Positions 17,628 to 27,354 of a stretch of DNA of 64,000 bases are shown piece after piece. Position 1 is the first letter of the stretch, and each line of letters opens with the position of its first letter. A program made the position numbers and the translations under genes. The notes under the pieces are model-generated. The model ran no database searches and was not told where the DNA came from. It worked only from the letters and a program-made list of their open reading frames with translations. Source of the DNA: Chlamydiota bacterium (GTDB lineage Bacteria > Chlamydiota > Chlamydiia > Chlamydiales > Rhabdochlamydiaceae); assembly GCA_022614855.1 (NCBI GenBank), contig JAKEHU010000036.1, positions 18,737 to 82,736 on the forward strand, written 5' to 3'.

Positions 17628-19407
17628 AGGCTTCCTGCGGGATGGTCACTTTGCCGATTTCCTTCATCTTTTTCTTTCCCTTTTTCTGCTTTTCCCATAG
17701 TTTGCGCTTGCGGGTGATATCGCCCCCGTAACATTTTGCTGTGACATTTTTTGTAATGGCTGCGATTGTTTCTCTGGCTATGATTTTTCCTCCCACGGCC
17801 GCCTGAATGGGAACCTTGAATTGCTGGCGGGGAATCACATCGATCAGTTTTTCGCAAATGGCTCTTCCTTTCATTTCTGCTTTAGAGCGATGGATGAGGC
17901 AAGAAAAGGCATCGACAGGCTCTTCATTCACCCGAATTTCCAATTTGATGATGTCCCCTGGTTCATATCGATCAAATTCATAATCAAAAGAGCCATACCC
18001 CTGTGTTAGAGATTTTAGCTTATCGTTAAAGTCGGTGATGATCTCATTCAAGGGAAAGCGATAATGGAGCAAAAGTCTCTTGGCATCCATTGTCTCTGCC
18101 TTACCGAGAGTTCCTCTTTTTTCCATGCCAAGGCCCATGATTGCACCCAAATATTCAGATGGGGCCATGATGCGGCATTTTACCCAAGGTTCATCCACAA
18201 TATCGATTGAAACTGGATCGGGATAATGAGCGACATTGTCGATTTCTACCTGTTTTCCGTTTGTCAGATTAAATCTGTATACAACACTTGGCGCAGTTGT
18301 GATGATGTCTAAATCAAATTCTCTATGGAGCCGCTCATAGACAATTTCCAGGTGCAAAAGACCTAAAAACCCACAGCGGAATCCAAAGCCGAGTGCAAGA
18401 CTACTTTCCTGCTCTACATGCAGAGCAGAATCATTCAACTGCAATTTGAATAGAGCATCTTTTAACGACTCAAAATCAGAGGAGTCTACTGGATAAATTC
18501 CAGCAAATACCACAGGAGAAATGATGCGAAAACCAGGAAGTGGTTCTTTTGCAGGAGTTGTTTTCAGAGTAAGCGTATCTCCAATTTTTATATCGGATGT
18601 CTTTTTGATGTTTGCAGCGATATACCCTACCTCTCCTGGCCTGAGTATCTCGACGGGCTTTTCATCAGGAGAAAAAATTCCCACCTCTAACACCTCAAAA
18701 ATTTTGCCCGTAGCTATAAATTGGATCTGGGTTTTTTTTCGAATCTCTCCCTCTACAATCCGAACATAGACTAGAACTCCTTTGTAAGGATCATAATGGG
18801 AATCAAAGACAAGGGCGCGCAAAAAATTTCCTGGAAATTCTTTTGGGGGAGGGACAGCAATGATAATTCGTTCGATGATTTCTTTGATGCCAATCCCAGT
18901 TTTTGCAGAAGCTAAGATTGCATGTGAAGTATCAAGGCCGATCACATCCTCGATTTGTTGTTTTACCCCCTCTGGGTCGGCAGCCGAAAGATCGATTTTA
19001 TTGATGACGGGAACAATTTCTAGTCCTCGTTCAATGGCAAGATAGACATTCGCAAGAGTTTGCGCTTGCACTCCTTGAACCGCATCGACGACAAGAAGCG
19101 CCCCTTCACAGGCGGCAAGAGAGCGAGACACCTCATAAGAAAAATCGACATGGCCGGGAGTATCGATAAAATTGATCTGGTAGGTGTGACCATCATCTGC
19201 GTCATAGTACATGGTCACAGGGTGTGCTTTTATTGTAATCCCCCTTTCTCTTTCCAGATCCATTGCATCGAGCACCTGCTCTACCATTTCCCTGGAAGAA
19301 AGGGTCTTTGTCAATTCTAACAAACGATCGGCAATGGTAGATTTTCCATGATCGATATGGGCAATAATTGAAAAATTTCTTATGTATTTTTGGTTATATT
19401 CGAACAT
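17605..19407 (-). CDS. lepA: Elongation factor 4 (LepA)
   Basis: Ribosomal translocase-like GTPase. The 600 residues show G1 AHIDHGKST (about 16-24), G3 DTPGH, G4 NKID, the EF-G-like domains and the LepA-specific C-terminal domain ending FMKVLKA. Length is as usual. In C. trachomatis lepA also lies between gnd and npt1. Its first codons overlap an upstream extension of the divergent deubiquitinase frame, which supports a later start for that gene. Confidence 0.98.
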   Translation of the reverse strand: MFEYNQKYIRNFSIIAHIDHGKSTIADRLLELTKTLSSREMVEQVLDAMDLERERGITIKAHPVTMYYDADDGHTYQINFIDTPGHVDFSYEVSRSLAACEGALLVVDAVQGVQAQTLANVYLAIERGLEIVPVINKIDLSAADPEGVKQQIEDVIGLDTSHAILASAKTGIGIKEIIERIIIAVPPPKEFPGNFLRALVFDSHYDPYKGVLVYVRIVEGEIRKKTQIQFIATGKIFEVLEVGIFSPDEKPVEILRPGEVGYIAANIKKTSDIKIGDTLTLKTTPAKEPLPGFRIISPVVFAGIYPVDSSDFESLKDALFKLQLNDSALHVEQESSLALGFGFRCGFLGLLHLEIVYERLHREFDLDIITTAPSVVYRFNLTNGKQVEIDNVAHYPDPVSIDIVDEPWVKCRIMAPSEYLGAIMGLGMEKRGTLGKAETMDAKRLLLHYRFPLNEIITDFNDKLKSLTQGYGSFDYEFDRYEPGDIIKLEIRVNEEPVDAFSCLIHRSKAEMKGRAICEKLIDVIPRQQFKVPIQAAVGGKIIARETIAAITKNVTAKCYGGDITRKRKLWEKQKKGKKKMKEIGKVTIPQEAFMKVLKA

Positions 19408-19439
19408 TGATGTGTTTGTTTTTAAATTTTCCTAAGATT

Positions 19440-20633
19440 ATGATAGTGGCTATGTTTGAAGGAATTACAGGTAATTTTAATCTTGGCCCTATATATATCT
19501 ACTATCAGAAGGTAGATGATAAATTAGTGAAGATCTTTTATCAATATGTCTTCACCCTTCCTGGTACAATTACTACAGCTTGCGCTACAGGGTGTGCTGT
19601 TTTCACCGAATCTCCTCTAGCGATCGGTGCTGCTCTAATCACTCTTTTTGTTCTGGTTGCCTTTGATCTTTCCCATAGAGCAAAAACAAAAAACATGGAT
19701 AAACCAGCCAGTTATGCTTCTTACGCTCCTTATGTGGAAAATCAACCAGTTCCAATTGCTCGAGATGATACTATGAATTGTTTTCTCAATTCATTCATTT
19801 GGCTACTCATCCATTCTCAGCTGTTGAATAAAGTAAAAGAATTCTCAGATAAAAAGGATCCTTTTATTTCTTCCTTACAAAAAATAATTGATGAATATGA
19901 AAATGCAAAAAATCTATCTAAAGCAGAGAATCGAACTTACATTATCTCTTCAACTTTAATTACAGACTTTCGCAATACCATATCAAAGAGTTTGGATCTT
20001 GGCGAGCAGGATGATCCCATGGCTTTGTTGCAAGCTCTTCTTGTTAAACTAAATGTAAAACTACCTATAAAGCGCATTGTCAACCAACCCAATCAAGATA
20101 ACATAGAACAAAAACGAGACAATGAAGTGTGCCGTTGGATTGATCTCAACTTACTTCCACATAAAGGCAGGCAGAAAGTTGAATTTAATTCATTAATCGA
20201 AGAATTTCTAGGATATGTAACAGATGAAAATCAATTGATTCATCTTGAGTTTGATTCTGCACCCGATAATCTTTTCTTTGATTGCAAGAGAACATATCAG
20301 GAAAATGATCATAAAACAGGCGTTATTTCCGAAAGAAGAAAAATCACAACAGAATTGGTATTCCCTTCCAAAAAATTCATTGTCCTTATTGATAAATCTG
20401 ATAATTGTGAAATATATCGCCCTACAGTGTTTTTAAAACATGGCGGTGAAATTGATTATGGGCACTGGACTGCTTATGTTAAAACAGTGACATCCACTGG
20501 GAAAATTCAATGGTGGCATTGCAATGACAATATTGTTCAAAAAATAGAAGAAGAAAAAGTTGATAATGCTTTAAAAACCAGTGAAATTTTCTATTTTGAA
20601 AAAGGCGATATCTCCTCTCTTACTGGTTCGTGA
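19440..20633 (+). CDS. USP-type (C19-like) deubiquitinase candidate, membrane-anchored
   Basis: Cysteine-protease signature of ubiquitin-specific proteases. In the longest open frame (from 19368) there is a Cys box DTMNCFLNSFIWLL with Cys138, a His box HGGEIDYGHWTAYV with His366, and a WWHCNDNIV segment (N386/D387) as the acidic partner. The region between them fits a divergent USP fold. Two hydrophobic segments (about 60-105) precede the catalytic part, giving an N-terminal membrane anchor. The start at 19440 (codon 25 of that frame) avoids overlapping lepA; ATG 19452 is also possible. Ubiquitin does not exist in bacteria, so a secreted effector acting on host proteins is likely (inference). 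This is not the ChlaDub (CE clan) type. Confidence 0.72.
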   Translation: MIVAMFEGITGNFNLGPIYIYYQKVDDKLVKIFYQYVFTLPGTITTACATGCAVFTESPLAIGAALITLFVLVAFDLSHRAKTKNMDKPASYASYAPYVENQPVPIARDDTMNCFLNSFIWLLIHSQLLNKVKEFSDKKDPFISSLQKIIDEYENAKNLSKAENRTYIISSTLITDFRNTISKSLDLGEQDDPMALLQALLVKLNVKLPIKRIVNQPNQDNIEQKRDNEVCRWIDLNLLPHKGRQKVEFNSLIEEFLGYVTDENQLIHLEFDSAPDNLFFDCKRTYQENDHKTGVISERRKITTELVFPSKKFIVLIDKSDNCEIYRPTVFLKHGGEIDYGHWTAYVKTVTSTGKIQWWHCNDNIVQKIEEEKVDNALKTSEIFYFEKGDISSLTGS

Positions 20634-20667
20634 TCGTGTTGATGTAAAAAAGTAGTAGAACAGCAGC

Positions 20668-21399
20668 TCAAAGAGCAGTCATTCCCACTTCAATGAGGAG
20701 AATTTCACTGTTTTTCTTCGCATGAATGGCGATCTCTTTTATCCCTCGTATTGCCGCAGAATCCCCTTTTTTTAAGATCTTTCCCTCGACATCCATTTCT
20801 CCTTTGATTACGAAGAGATAAAGGCCATGTTTTTGCGAACGAATGGTATGGGTGACTTTTGTTTCAGGGTCTAATTTTCCAAGGAGAAAAGTTGCATCTT
20901 GATGAATAAAGACGCTCTCCTCTCTTTTTTCACCGGAAACAATAGGGTAAAGACAATTTTTCCAGACTTCTTTGTCAAATTTTTTTTGCTCATATTCAGG
21001 TTGAATATCTCTTTCCCTTGGAAAAATCCATATTTGTAATAAATGTACGGGGATAAGTTTAGAGCCATTGTACTCAGAATGAGAGATTCCCTTGCCTGCT
21101 GACATTCTTTGGACCTCTCCCGCTTGCAATTTCCCTTTATTTCCTAAAGTATCCTCATGTTCTAAGAGTCCCTCAAGAACAATGGTGATAATTTCCATAT
21201 TGCTATGTTCGTGCTGAGCAAAACCCTGTTTTGGGCGTATAGTATCCTCATTTAACACGCGCAAAGAGCCAAAGCCCAGTTTTTGTGGGTGGTAAAAATT
21301 TCCAAAACTAAAGCTATGAAAACTCTTTAGCCAGGTGTTTTCAGTCAACCCTCTTTCTTGTGAAGGAAAAATCTCAATTTTTAGTTGATTGTCATGCAT
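20668..21399 (-). CDS. Pirin family protein (bicupin, YhhW-like)
   Basis: Bicupin pirins bind iron; some have quercetinase activity and others affect metabolism or transcription. The N-terminal cupin has the family pattern FGNFYHPQKLGFG followed by QHEHSNMEI and KGISHSEYN, giving likely metal ligands His, His, Glu and His. The C-terminal cupin is present but lacks such ligands. The frame extends to 21600, but that part lies inside gnd; the ATG at 21399 (MHDNQ) overlaps the gnd stop by 8 bp, so the two are coupled. Substrate unknown. Confidence 0.88.
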   Translation of the reverse strand: MHDNQLKIEIFPSQERGLTENTWLKSFHSFSFGNFYHPQKLGFGSLRVLNEDTIRPKQGFAQHEHSNMEIITIVLEGLLEHEDTLGNKGKLQAGEVQRMSAGKGISHSEYNGSKLIPVHLLQIWIFPRERDIQPEYEQKKFDKEVWKNCLYPIVSGEKREESVFIHQDATFLLGKLDPETKVTHTIRSQKHGLYLFVIKGEMDVEGKILKKGDSAAIRGIKEIAIHAKKNSEILLIEVGMTAL

Positions 21400-22846
21400 T
21401 GTATGCAGTTGATGTGACATTTCCACCTGTTCCACTCCAATTAGTATGGAAGAATTTATTCCTTGGTTGATCGATTCGCTCATATAAATGGGCACCAAAA
21501 AAGTCCCGCAAGGCTTGCAGTAAGTTGGCGGGAAGCTGCCCGCTGCGATATCCATCAAAAAAGGAAAGAGCTGCATAAAAACAAGGCACGGGAATTCCAT
21601 ATTTTGCAGCTATTTCTACAACATTTCTAAAGCCAGATTCGCATTTTATCAATGATTCTCTAAAAAAATCATCCAAAAGCAAACTTTCTAACATCTTATT
21701 TTTATCAAAAGCTTTTTTAATATCATTTAAAAATCTACTTCGAATGATGCAACCAGCTCTCCACATTAGGGCAATCGATCCAAAATTGAGATTCCATTTC
21801 ATCTCTTTTGCAGCAGCTCTCATGAGCATAAAGCCCTGCGCATAGCTGATGATCTTGGAAGAATAAAGAGCATCCCCAATTTCTTCGATGAATTTTTCTC
21901 TGTTCCCTTTAAATTCCTCTTTTTTCTTTGGAAAAAATTTTGTCATTTTTACTCTCTCTTCTTTTAATGCTGAGAGAAATCGAGCAAATACGGCTTCTGC
22001 AATTAATGTTAAGGGTTGTCCCAAATCAAGAGCGCTGACCGCGGTCCATTTTCCTGTCCCCTTTTGCTGAGCAACGTCTAAAATCTTGTCGACAAGTGGA
22101 GTGCCATCTTTTTCTTTGTGTTTAAAAATAGCGCTTGTAATTTCAATGAGATAGCTTTTGAGAAATCCCTGATTCCATTTTGCATAAATTTTTGCAAGTT
22201 CATCTGGTTTGCATCCGAGAAGTTCGTGAAGGAGATGATAGGATTCACAGATGAGTTGCATGTCCCCATATTCGATTCCGTTATGGACCATTTTCACATA
22301 GTGGCCAGCACCACCGCTCCCTACCCAATCACAGCAGGGCAATCCATCTTCTTCTGCTTTTGCCGCAATAGCTTGAAAAATGGGTTTCATAAGAGGCCAG
22401 CCTTTTTCGTTTCCGCCTGGCATGATCGAAGGACCATGTCTTGCTCCTTCTTCTCCTCCAGAAATCCCTGTGCCAATAAATAAAATTCCCTTGTCACTTA
22501 ATTCTTTGCACCTTCTCTCACTATCCAAAAAGTGGCTATTTCCTCCATCGATTAGAATATCTCCTTTTTCGAGGAAGGGAAGACACTCTTCAATGAGTTC
22601 ATCAACAGGCTTCCCTGCCTTGATCATGAGCATCACTTTGCGGGGTTTTTTTAACTTAGCAAAAAATTCTTTTAATGAATGCATTCCAAGAATATTTGTC
22701 CCTTTTGCTGGACCTTGCAAAAATTCATCTACTTTAGAAGTCGTTCGATTAAATACGGCAACCTTAAAGCCATGATCATGCATGTTTAAAACCAAATTTT
22801 GTCCCATTACAGCAAGGCCGATGAGTCCAATGTCTGCTTCCATCAT
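21392..22846 (-). CDS. gnd: 6-phosphogluconate dehydrogenase, decarboxylating
   Basis: Oxidises 6-phosphogluconate to ribulose-5-phosphate with NADP+ in the pentose phosphate pathway. The 484 residues include the N-terminal Rossmann motif GLAVMGQNL, IDGGNSHF, the catalytic-site region GTGISGGEEGARHGPSIMPGG and HYVKMVHNGIEYGDMQL, and the C-terminal NWSGTGG tail. It lies next to lepA and npt1, as in Chlamydia. The pirin gene starts inside its last codons. Confidence 0.97.
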   Translation of the reverse strand: MMEADIGLIGLAVMGQNLVLNMHDHGFKVAVFNRTTSKVDEFLQGPAKGTNILGMHSLKEFFAKLKKPRKVMLMIKAGKPVDELIEECLPFLEKGDILIDGGNSHFLDSERRCKELSDKGILFIGTGISGGEEGARHGPSIMPGGNEKGWPLMKPIFQAIAAKAEEDGLPCCDWVGSGGAGHYVKMVHNGIEYGDMQLICESYHLLHELLGCKPDELAKIYAKWNQGFLKSYLIEITSAIFKHKEKDGTPLVDKILDVAQQKGTGKWTAVSALDLGQPLTLIAEAVFARFLSALKEERVKMTKFFPKKKEEFKGNREKFIEEIGDALYSSKIISYAQGFMLMRAAAKEMKWNLNFGSIALMWRAGCIIRSRFLNDIKKAFDKNKMLESLLLDDFFRESLIKCESGFRNVVEIAAKYGIPVPCFYAALSFFDGYRSGQLPANLLQALRDFFGAHLYERIDQPRNKFFHTNWSGTGGNVTSTAYNA

Positions 22847-22893
22847 TTTTTTAATTACTCTTTATCCCTACAAATTAGTAAAATGCCTGCTGC

Positions 22894-22966
22894 GTCCTCG
22901 TAGCTCAGGGGATAGAGCGGTTGCCTCCTAAGCAGCAGGTCGCGCGTTCAACTCGCGCCGAGGGCA
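22894..22966 (+). tRNA. tRNA-Arg (anticodon CCT)
   Basis: A complete 73-base cloverleaf: acceptor GTCCTCG/CGAGGGC (one G-T pair), D-arm GCTC...GAGC, anticodon stem GTTGC/GCAGC with loop CTCCTAA (anticodon CCT, reads AGG), T-arm GCGCG-TTCAACT-CGCGC and discriminator A. CCA is not encoded. It lies between gnd and amiA in a 138-bp gap. Confidence 0.97.
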
Positions 22967-22984
22967 AATTTTTCCCCTCTTGAA

Positions 22985-23659
22985 TTAAGATTTTAAATAC
23001 TTTTCCACACCTTGTGCAATGCCTTTCGCAATTTTATTTAAATATTGATTTGTTTTAAGTAGATTTCTCTCTTCGATATTTGTAAGGAAGCCTCCCTCAA
23101 CCAGAATGGAAGGGACCTGTGTATCCCGAATGACCTGAAACTTTCCCTGTTTTACCCCTCTTGAATGGGCGGTTGTCTGATCGCAAAGTTCAAATAAAAT
23201 GCAATTTGCCAGCTTTTTAGAAAAAAGAGTCCGACTTTTATCTTTTGAATTGTGATAAAAAATTTCAATTCCACGCGCAGAAGGACTTATAGAGGCATTA
23301 AAATGGACACTGATAAAAATAGAGGGTCTTCTTCGATTGCCGATCACCACTCTTTGAGCTAAAGAAAGATAGGTATCTTTGCTTCTGGTGAGGATAACTT
23401 TGTATCCTAAAGATTCCAAGTGTCTTTTCGCTAAAAAACAGGTTTTGAGAGTGATCTGTTTTTCCAGAAATCTGCGAACTTTTGCCCCTTCATCTGTGCC
23501 ACCATGGCCAGGATCCAATATGACAAGAGGTTTTGGTAGATGAGGAATTGCAATTTCTTTGTGATGAGAATAAATGGTGACAGTTTCAGGAAGGATTTCA
23601 AAGCCCTTTAGCTGTAATGAGAAGAAAAGAAAAAAAACTGATAAGAAAAAACGGTTCAA
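22985..23659 (-). CDS. amiA: N-acetylmuramoyl-L-alanine amidase (AmiA/AmiC type)
   Basis: Zinc amidase that cuts the stem peptide from muramic acid in septal peptidoglycan. The 224 residues begin with a signal-like hydrophobic stretch, then the Amidase_3 fold with LDPGHGGTDEGAK (zinc His), ISVHFNAS (zinc His) and ILVEGGFLTN (catalytic Glu). No AMIN or SPOR domain is present. The start is a TTG with a strong AAGGTGA Shine-Dalgarno sequence 9 bp after the murE stop. It is the last gene of the cell-wall cluster and matches CT268 in C. trachomatis order. Confidence 0.93.
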   Translation of the reverse strand: MNRFFLSVFFLFFSLQLKGFEILPETVTIYSHHKEIAIPHLPKPLVILDPGHGGTDEGAKVRRFLEKQITLKTCFLAKRHLESLGYKVILTRSKDTYLSLAQRVVIGNRRRPSIFISVHFNASISPSARGIEIFYHNSKDKSRTLFSKKLANCILFELCDQTTAHSRGVKQGKFQVIRDTQVPSILVEGGFLTNIEERNLLKTNQYLNKIAKGIAQGVEKYLKS

Positions 23660-23668
23660 AGCTTCACC

Positions 23669-25129
23669 TTATTTAACGCGAGCTGCTTTCATAGCAATTT
23701 CTACATCATCAAAATCGACAGTCTTGTGCGAAAAAACCTGCTTTTTCTCATGTCCTTTTCCAGCAATGAGAATAAAATCATCTCTTTTTGCATGAGCAAT
23801 CGCCTTTTCAATGGCAGCTTTTCTATCCAACTCTACGACCACTTTATCTTTGTGAAATGCAAATCCCTCTAAAATTTCCTTCACAATTTCTTGAGGGTCT
23901 TCTCCTCGAGGATTATCGGTGGTAACATAGGAAAGATCAGAAAGCTGCGCAGCTACCTTTCCCATTTCTTTTCTTTTGCTTTTATCGCGATCTCCTCCAC
24001 AGCCAAATACAGTGATGATTTTAGCACTGCTTTTCCGCAGGGGATGTAAAGTAGAAAGCACATTCTTTAGCCCGTCTTCCGTATGCGCATAATCGACAAA
24101 AATATTGAGTCCAAGACCATTTTCTATTTTTTGCAATCTTCCTTCTACTCCTTTAAATTTTGAGAGGATTTCACTGGATGCATCCAAAGAAATTCCAAAT
24201 GATAATCCCACTGCAATTGCTCCAAGAATATTATAAACATTAAACTTTCCGATCAATCCCACTTGAAAAACAGTTTTTTTTCCTTCAAAACTCACTTCAA
24301 ATTGAACAAACTTTTCCGTCATTCGTAAAATTTTTCCTTTCATATCAGCAGTTTCAGACTCTATGCCAAATTTGAGTTTTTTCGCTTTTGTCACTTCTGA
24401 AAATCGAGAAGAATGGGGATCATCTGCATTGATTACTGCTGTGGCTTTTTCATCGATCATTTCAAATAGTTTAAGTTTTGATCGAAGATAATGATCTAAT
24501 GTAATGTGATAATCGAGATGATCTAGCGTTAAATTGGTAAAAACTGCAGTGGTAAATGCGATTTCTCTTATTCTGCCTTGATCTAATCCGTGAGAGGAAA
24601 CTTCCATCGTCACAGCTTTGCAACCTGCTTCAACCATTTCACTGAGCAGCCTTTGATTGGTCACGACATCATAAGTTGCCATTGTCGAAGGGAAATGGCG
24701 ATCGCCAATGATCCATTCTATAGTTCCAATAACTCCTGTCTTTAGACCTGAATGATTTAAAAGATGGTAAATGAGAAAACTGGTGGTGGTCTTTCCATTT
24801 GTTCCTGTAATGCCGATTAAAGAAAGTTGCTTGGAAGGATGGCCATAAAATTCTGCAGCAAGGCGCGGTTCAATTTCTTCTACTTGAGGATAAATCAATT
24901 GGACGACATCTAAAAAAGGATCATAGACATCTGTCAAAACAGCCACACTTCCTCCAGAAATTGCTTCTGGAATAAAGAGATTTCCATCAAATTTTTTGCC
25001 TTTTCTCGCAATAAAAAGACTCCCTGGTGTAGCAAGTTTGGAGTTATTGCAAAGATTTGCAACTTCGATATCCCTATTCCCCTTTACGAGAATCTCAGGA
25101 AAATTTTTAAGCAACTGTTTAAGGTTCAT
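23669..25129 (-). CDS. murE: UDP-MurNAc-tripeptide synthetase MurE, meso-DAP type
   Basis: Adds meso-diaminopimelate to UDP-MurNAc-L-Ala-D-Glu. The three Mur-ligase domains are visible: GITGTNGKTTTSFL for ATP (about 110-123), VDYAHTEDGL, and the DNPRGEDP loop that marks DAP rather than lysine. I place the start at the ATG 25127-25129 (MNLKQLL). The open frame extends four codons further (MDRF), but those codons lie inside the arm of a palindromic element. That ATG is formed at the element border. Without the element it would overlap the ftsI stop as ATGA. Confidence 0.95.
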   Translation of the reverse strand: MNLKQLLKNFPEILVKGNRDIEVANLCNNSKLATPGSLFIARKGKKFDGNLFIPEAISGGSVAVLTDVYDPFLDVVQLIYPQVEEIEPRLAAEFYGHPSKQLSLIGITGTNGKTTTSFLIYHLLNHSGLKTGVIGTIEWIIGDRHFPSTMATYDVVTNQRLLSEMVEAGCKAVTMEVSSHGLDQGRIREIAFTTAVFTNLTLDHLDYHITLDHYLRSKLKLFEMIDEKATAVINADDPHSSRFSEVTKAKKLKFGIESETADMKGKILRMTEKFVQFEVSFEGKKTVFQVGLIGKFNVYNILGAIAVGLSFGISLDASSEILSKFKGVEGRLQKIENGLGLNIFVDYAHTEDGLKNVLSTLHPLRKSSAKIITVFGCGGDRDKSKRKEMGKVAAQLSDLSYVTTDNPRGEDPQEIVKEILEGFAFHKDKVVVELDRKAAIEKAIAHAKRDDFILIAGKGHEKKQVFSHKTVDFDDVEIAMKAARVK

Positions 25130-25292
25130 GAACCTATCCACAAATTCGGAAGATTTGATTTTTAATGAATTTTTTCACAGATTTTAGAGCCATTTCACAG
25201 GACATACTTGAATAAGTAGGCCAAGAAATGGCTCTAAAATATGAGGAAAAAGTCACAAAAAGCGGATTTTTTGAATTTGTGGATAGGTTCAT
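25128..25292. repeat. Palindromic element, family A, between ftsI and murE
   Basis: ATGAACCTATCCACAAATTC and its inverse with flanking AT at 25128-25129 and 25291-25292; centre GGACATACTTGAATAAGTA. The minus-strand TGA at its right end is the ftsI stop and the ATG at its left edge is the murE start. Removing the core plus one AT gives AAATGAAC, restoring a four-base ATGA overlap between two normally coupled cell-wall genes. Confidence 0.95.
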
Positions 25293-27289
25293 TTATTCCA
25301 TGCATTGTAAAGGTTTTTTAAATTTTGTACCTCTTCATTCCAATCAGCTTTGTTTGAATTCGCTCTTGGATCTGTTTTTGGATAGCCAAATGGATCGTCA
25401 GGCGTTACTCCAAGATATTGCAATGCCCTTTTTGCAATTTCTCCAAATGCAGGAGCTGCGCAGACTCCCCCATATTGATTCCCTCCCATTCCTGGAATAT
25501 ATTTGTATTCAGGTTCATCGATTACAACCATCAAAACAAAGGTAGGATCAGACGCGGGAGCAAACCCGATAAACGTGGAAATATGATGCTTTTTGGAGTA
25601 TTTTCCATTGATGATTTTTTCTGAAGTAGAAGTTTTTCCTCCCTCTGAGTAACCATAGACTTCTGCATATTGCGCTGACCCCCCAGGTTTTGTCGTAAAT
25701 TTCATTCCATTTACAATCTGCGCCGCAATGGATGAGTCAATGACCTTTTTTAAACTTTGCATATTACTATTATCCAAAACGACAGTTTGACTTCCATCGC
25801 AGTGGGTCTTCACAATTTTTTTCACAATCGTTGGCTTTACCTCATAACCTCCATTGACAATGATGGCAAAATTTCGAACCATTTGCATGCTATTGACTAA
25901 AATATTATGACCCATAGCCAAAGAAAAGGGAGTGGGGGTAGACCATTCCATCGTCCCATTTGGATAGACTTTTCCGGGTAGTGGCAAGAGACCGGGACTT
26001 TCTGAAGGGAGCTCAATTTCTGTTTTTTGACCAAATCCAAATACATTTTGCAATTGACTTCGATACCAATCAACTCCAAGTCGATCGATCACTCTTTGAA
26101 CCATTTTTGCGACATATACATTAGAAGATTTTTGAATTGCCATCTGCATGTTCAAAAATTTGTGATATCGCATATCGCGAATTGGTTTGCTCCTTCCTGG
26201 AAAAAGAGAGGGAGAGGTCGCCACTTTTTCCTGTGGAGAAAAAAGGGGAGGCTTTCCCCTTTTCTTCAACTCTTCATTGGCCAATAGACAGATTGCAAGT
26301 GTAATTGGCTTCATCGTAGAGCCAGGTTCAAAAGCATCCGTTACTGCTTTTACTTTGGTATCATTCAATTTTTTTTCATCGTTATAAAATTCAGCGTAAC
26401 TTGCAGGATGAAAAAAGGGATATTGTGCTAGGGCATAGATCTCTCCAGACCTCGGATGCATCATGATTGCCCAGCCGGCTTGTGCTCCGGCTTTTTTTAC
26501 CGCTTTTTCAATTTCCTCTTCTGCGATGGCCTGAAGGTAATGGTTAATCGTCAAGTAGACATCAGCTCCATTTTCGGGATCTAAACTGACCTTTCCCACA
26601 TCCAGAGCATGTCTAGGAGAACGAAAAAAAAGCCGCTTTCCAGGTTTTCCCTGAAGAAATGAATCAAAAAAGAGTTCAAGGCCTCCTGTCGGAATGTTTT
26701 GCGCTGTTTTTTCATCTCGATCTTCTCGAATTGTATGAAGAACTTGACCAAGTAATTTTCCAAATGGATAAGATCGCCTATAATCTTTTAAAAAAAAGAG
26801 TGCATTTTTGGGGATTTTATTCTTTTTTGCAAAGGAATCCCACCATTTTACAATCTTCTCCTTTGCCTCTAGATTTAGCCATTTTGCAATTCTTCTGCTT
26901 CTGAGGGGTTTGTCAAACTGAAGCCGCAGATTTTTTTCATCTGAAATTTTTAAAAAACTTGCGATTTGACCAGTTATTTTCCCTTTAATGGCATCAGGAA
27001 TGGATAAAGGATCGATGTATAAATGAAATTGTGGGATATCCAAAACTAGAGGTTGCGGATCAGTAGGATGCCCTTCTTTGATAGCCACATTTGAATAAAA
27101 AACTCCTCGCTTAAATGGTTCTACCAAGATAAATTGATGCTGTGAATTTGCATATTTAGTCCACTTTTCTCCTTCAACGATTTGCACTTTGAAAAATTGA
27201 TAGATCAACAAACAAAAGAGAAGAAAAAGAAAAAGAGATACGGTGGCAAGCCGGATTCGGTGCCCTTTTGCAGTATTACCTTTAACCAC
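25289..27289 (-). CDS. ftsI: Division transpeptidase PBP3/FtsI
   Basis: Class B penicillin-binding protein that cross-links septal peptidoglycan. The 666 residues have an N-terminal anchor (about 14-33), a dimerisation/pedestal domain and the transpeptidase motifs: SxxK in EPGSTMKP, SxN in SSNVYVAK and KTS in GGKTSTSEK, where most PBPs have KTG. The start is GTG with an AGAGG Shine-Dalgarno sequence. The TGA stop (after WNK) is donated by the arm of a palindromic element. In Chlamydia the homologue (CT270) sits in the same place. Confidence 0.93.
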   Translation of the reverse strand: MVKGNTAKGHRIRLATVSLFLFLLFCLLIYQFFKVQIVEGEKWTKYANSQHQFILVEPFKRGVFYSNVAIKEGHPTDPQPLVLDIPQFHLYIDPLSIPDAIKGKITGQIASFLKISDEKNLRLQFDKPLRSRRIAKWLNLEAKEKIVKWWDSFAKKNKIPKNALFFLKDYRRSYPFGKLLGQVLHTIREDRDEKTAQNIPTGGLELFFDSFLQGKPGKRLFFRSPRHALDVGKVSLDPENGADVYLTINHYLQAIAEEEIEKAVKKAGAQAGWAIMMHPRSGEIYALAQYPFFHPASYAEFYNDEKKLNDTKVKAVTDAFEPGSTMKPITLAICLLANEELKKRGKPPLFSPQEKVATSPSLFPGRSKPIRDMRYHKFLNMQMAIQKSSNVYVAKMVQRVIDRLGVDWYRSQLQNVFGFGQKTEIELPSESPGLLPLPGKVYPNGTMEWSTPTPFSLAMGHNILVNSMQMVRNFAIIVNGGYEVKPTIVKKIVKTHCDGSQTVVLDNSNMQSLKKVIDSSIAAQIVNGMKFTTKPGGSAQYAEVYGYSEGGKTSTSEKIINGKYSKKHHISTFIGFAPASDPTFVLMVVIDEPEYKYIPGMGGNQYGGVCAAPAFGEIAKRALQYLGVTPDDPFGYPKTDPRANSNKADWNEEVQNLKNLYNAWNK

Positions 27290-27354
27290 TAGACCTCTTT
27301 AACCTAACCAGTTGAGAAAATAGAATTAACCTGCTTATCGCTAAGAAAAATCGA

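Noticed and set aside
25130..25141. Upstream murE start (MDRF)
   Set aside because: These four codons are the element arm; the native start is the ATG at the element border.
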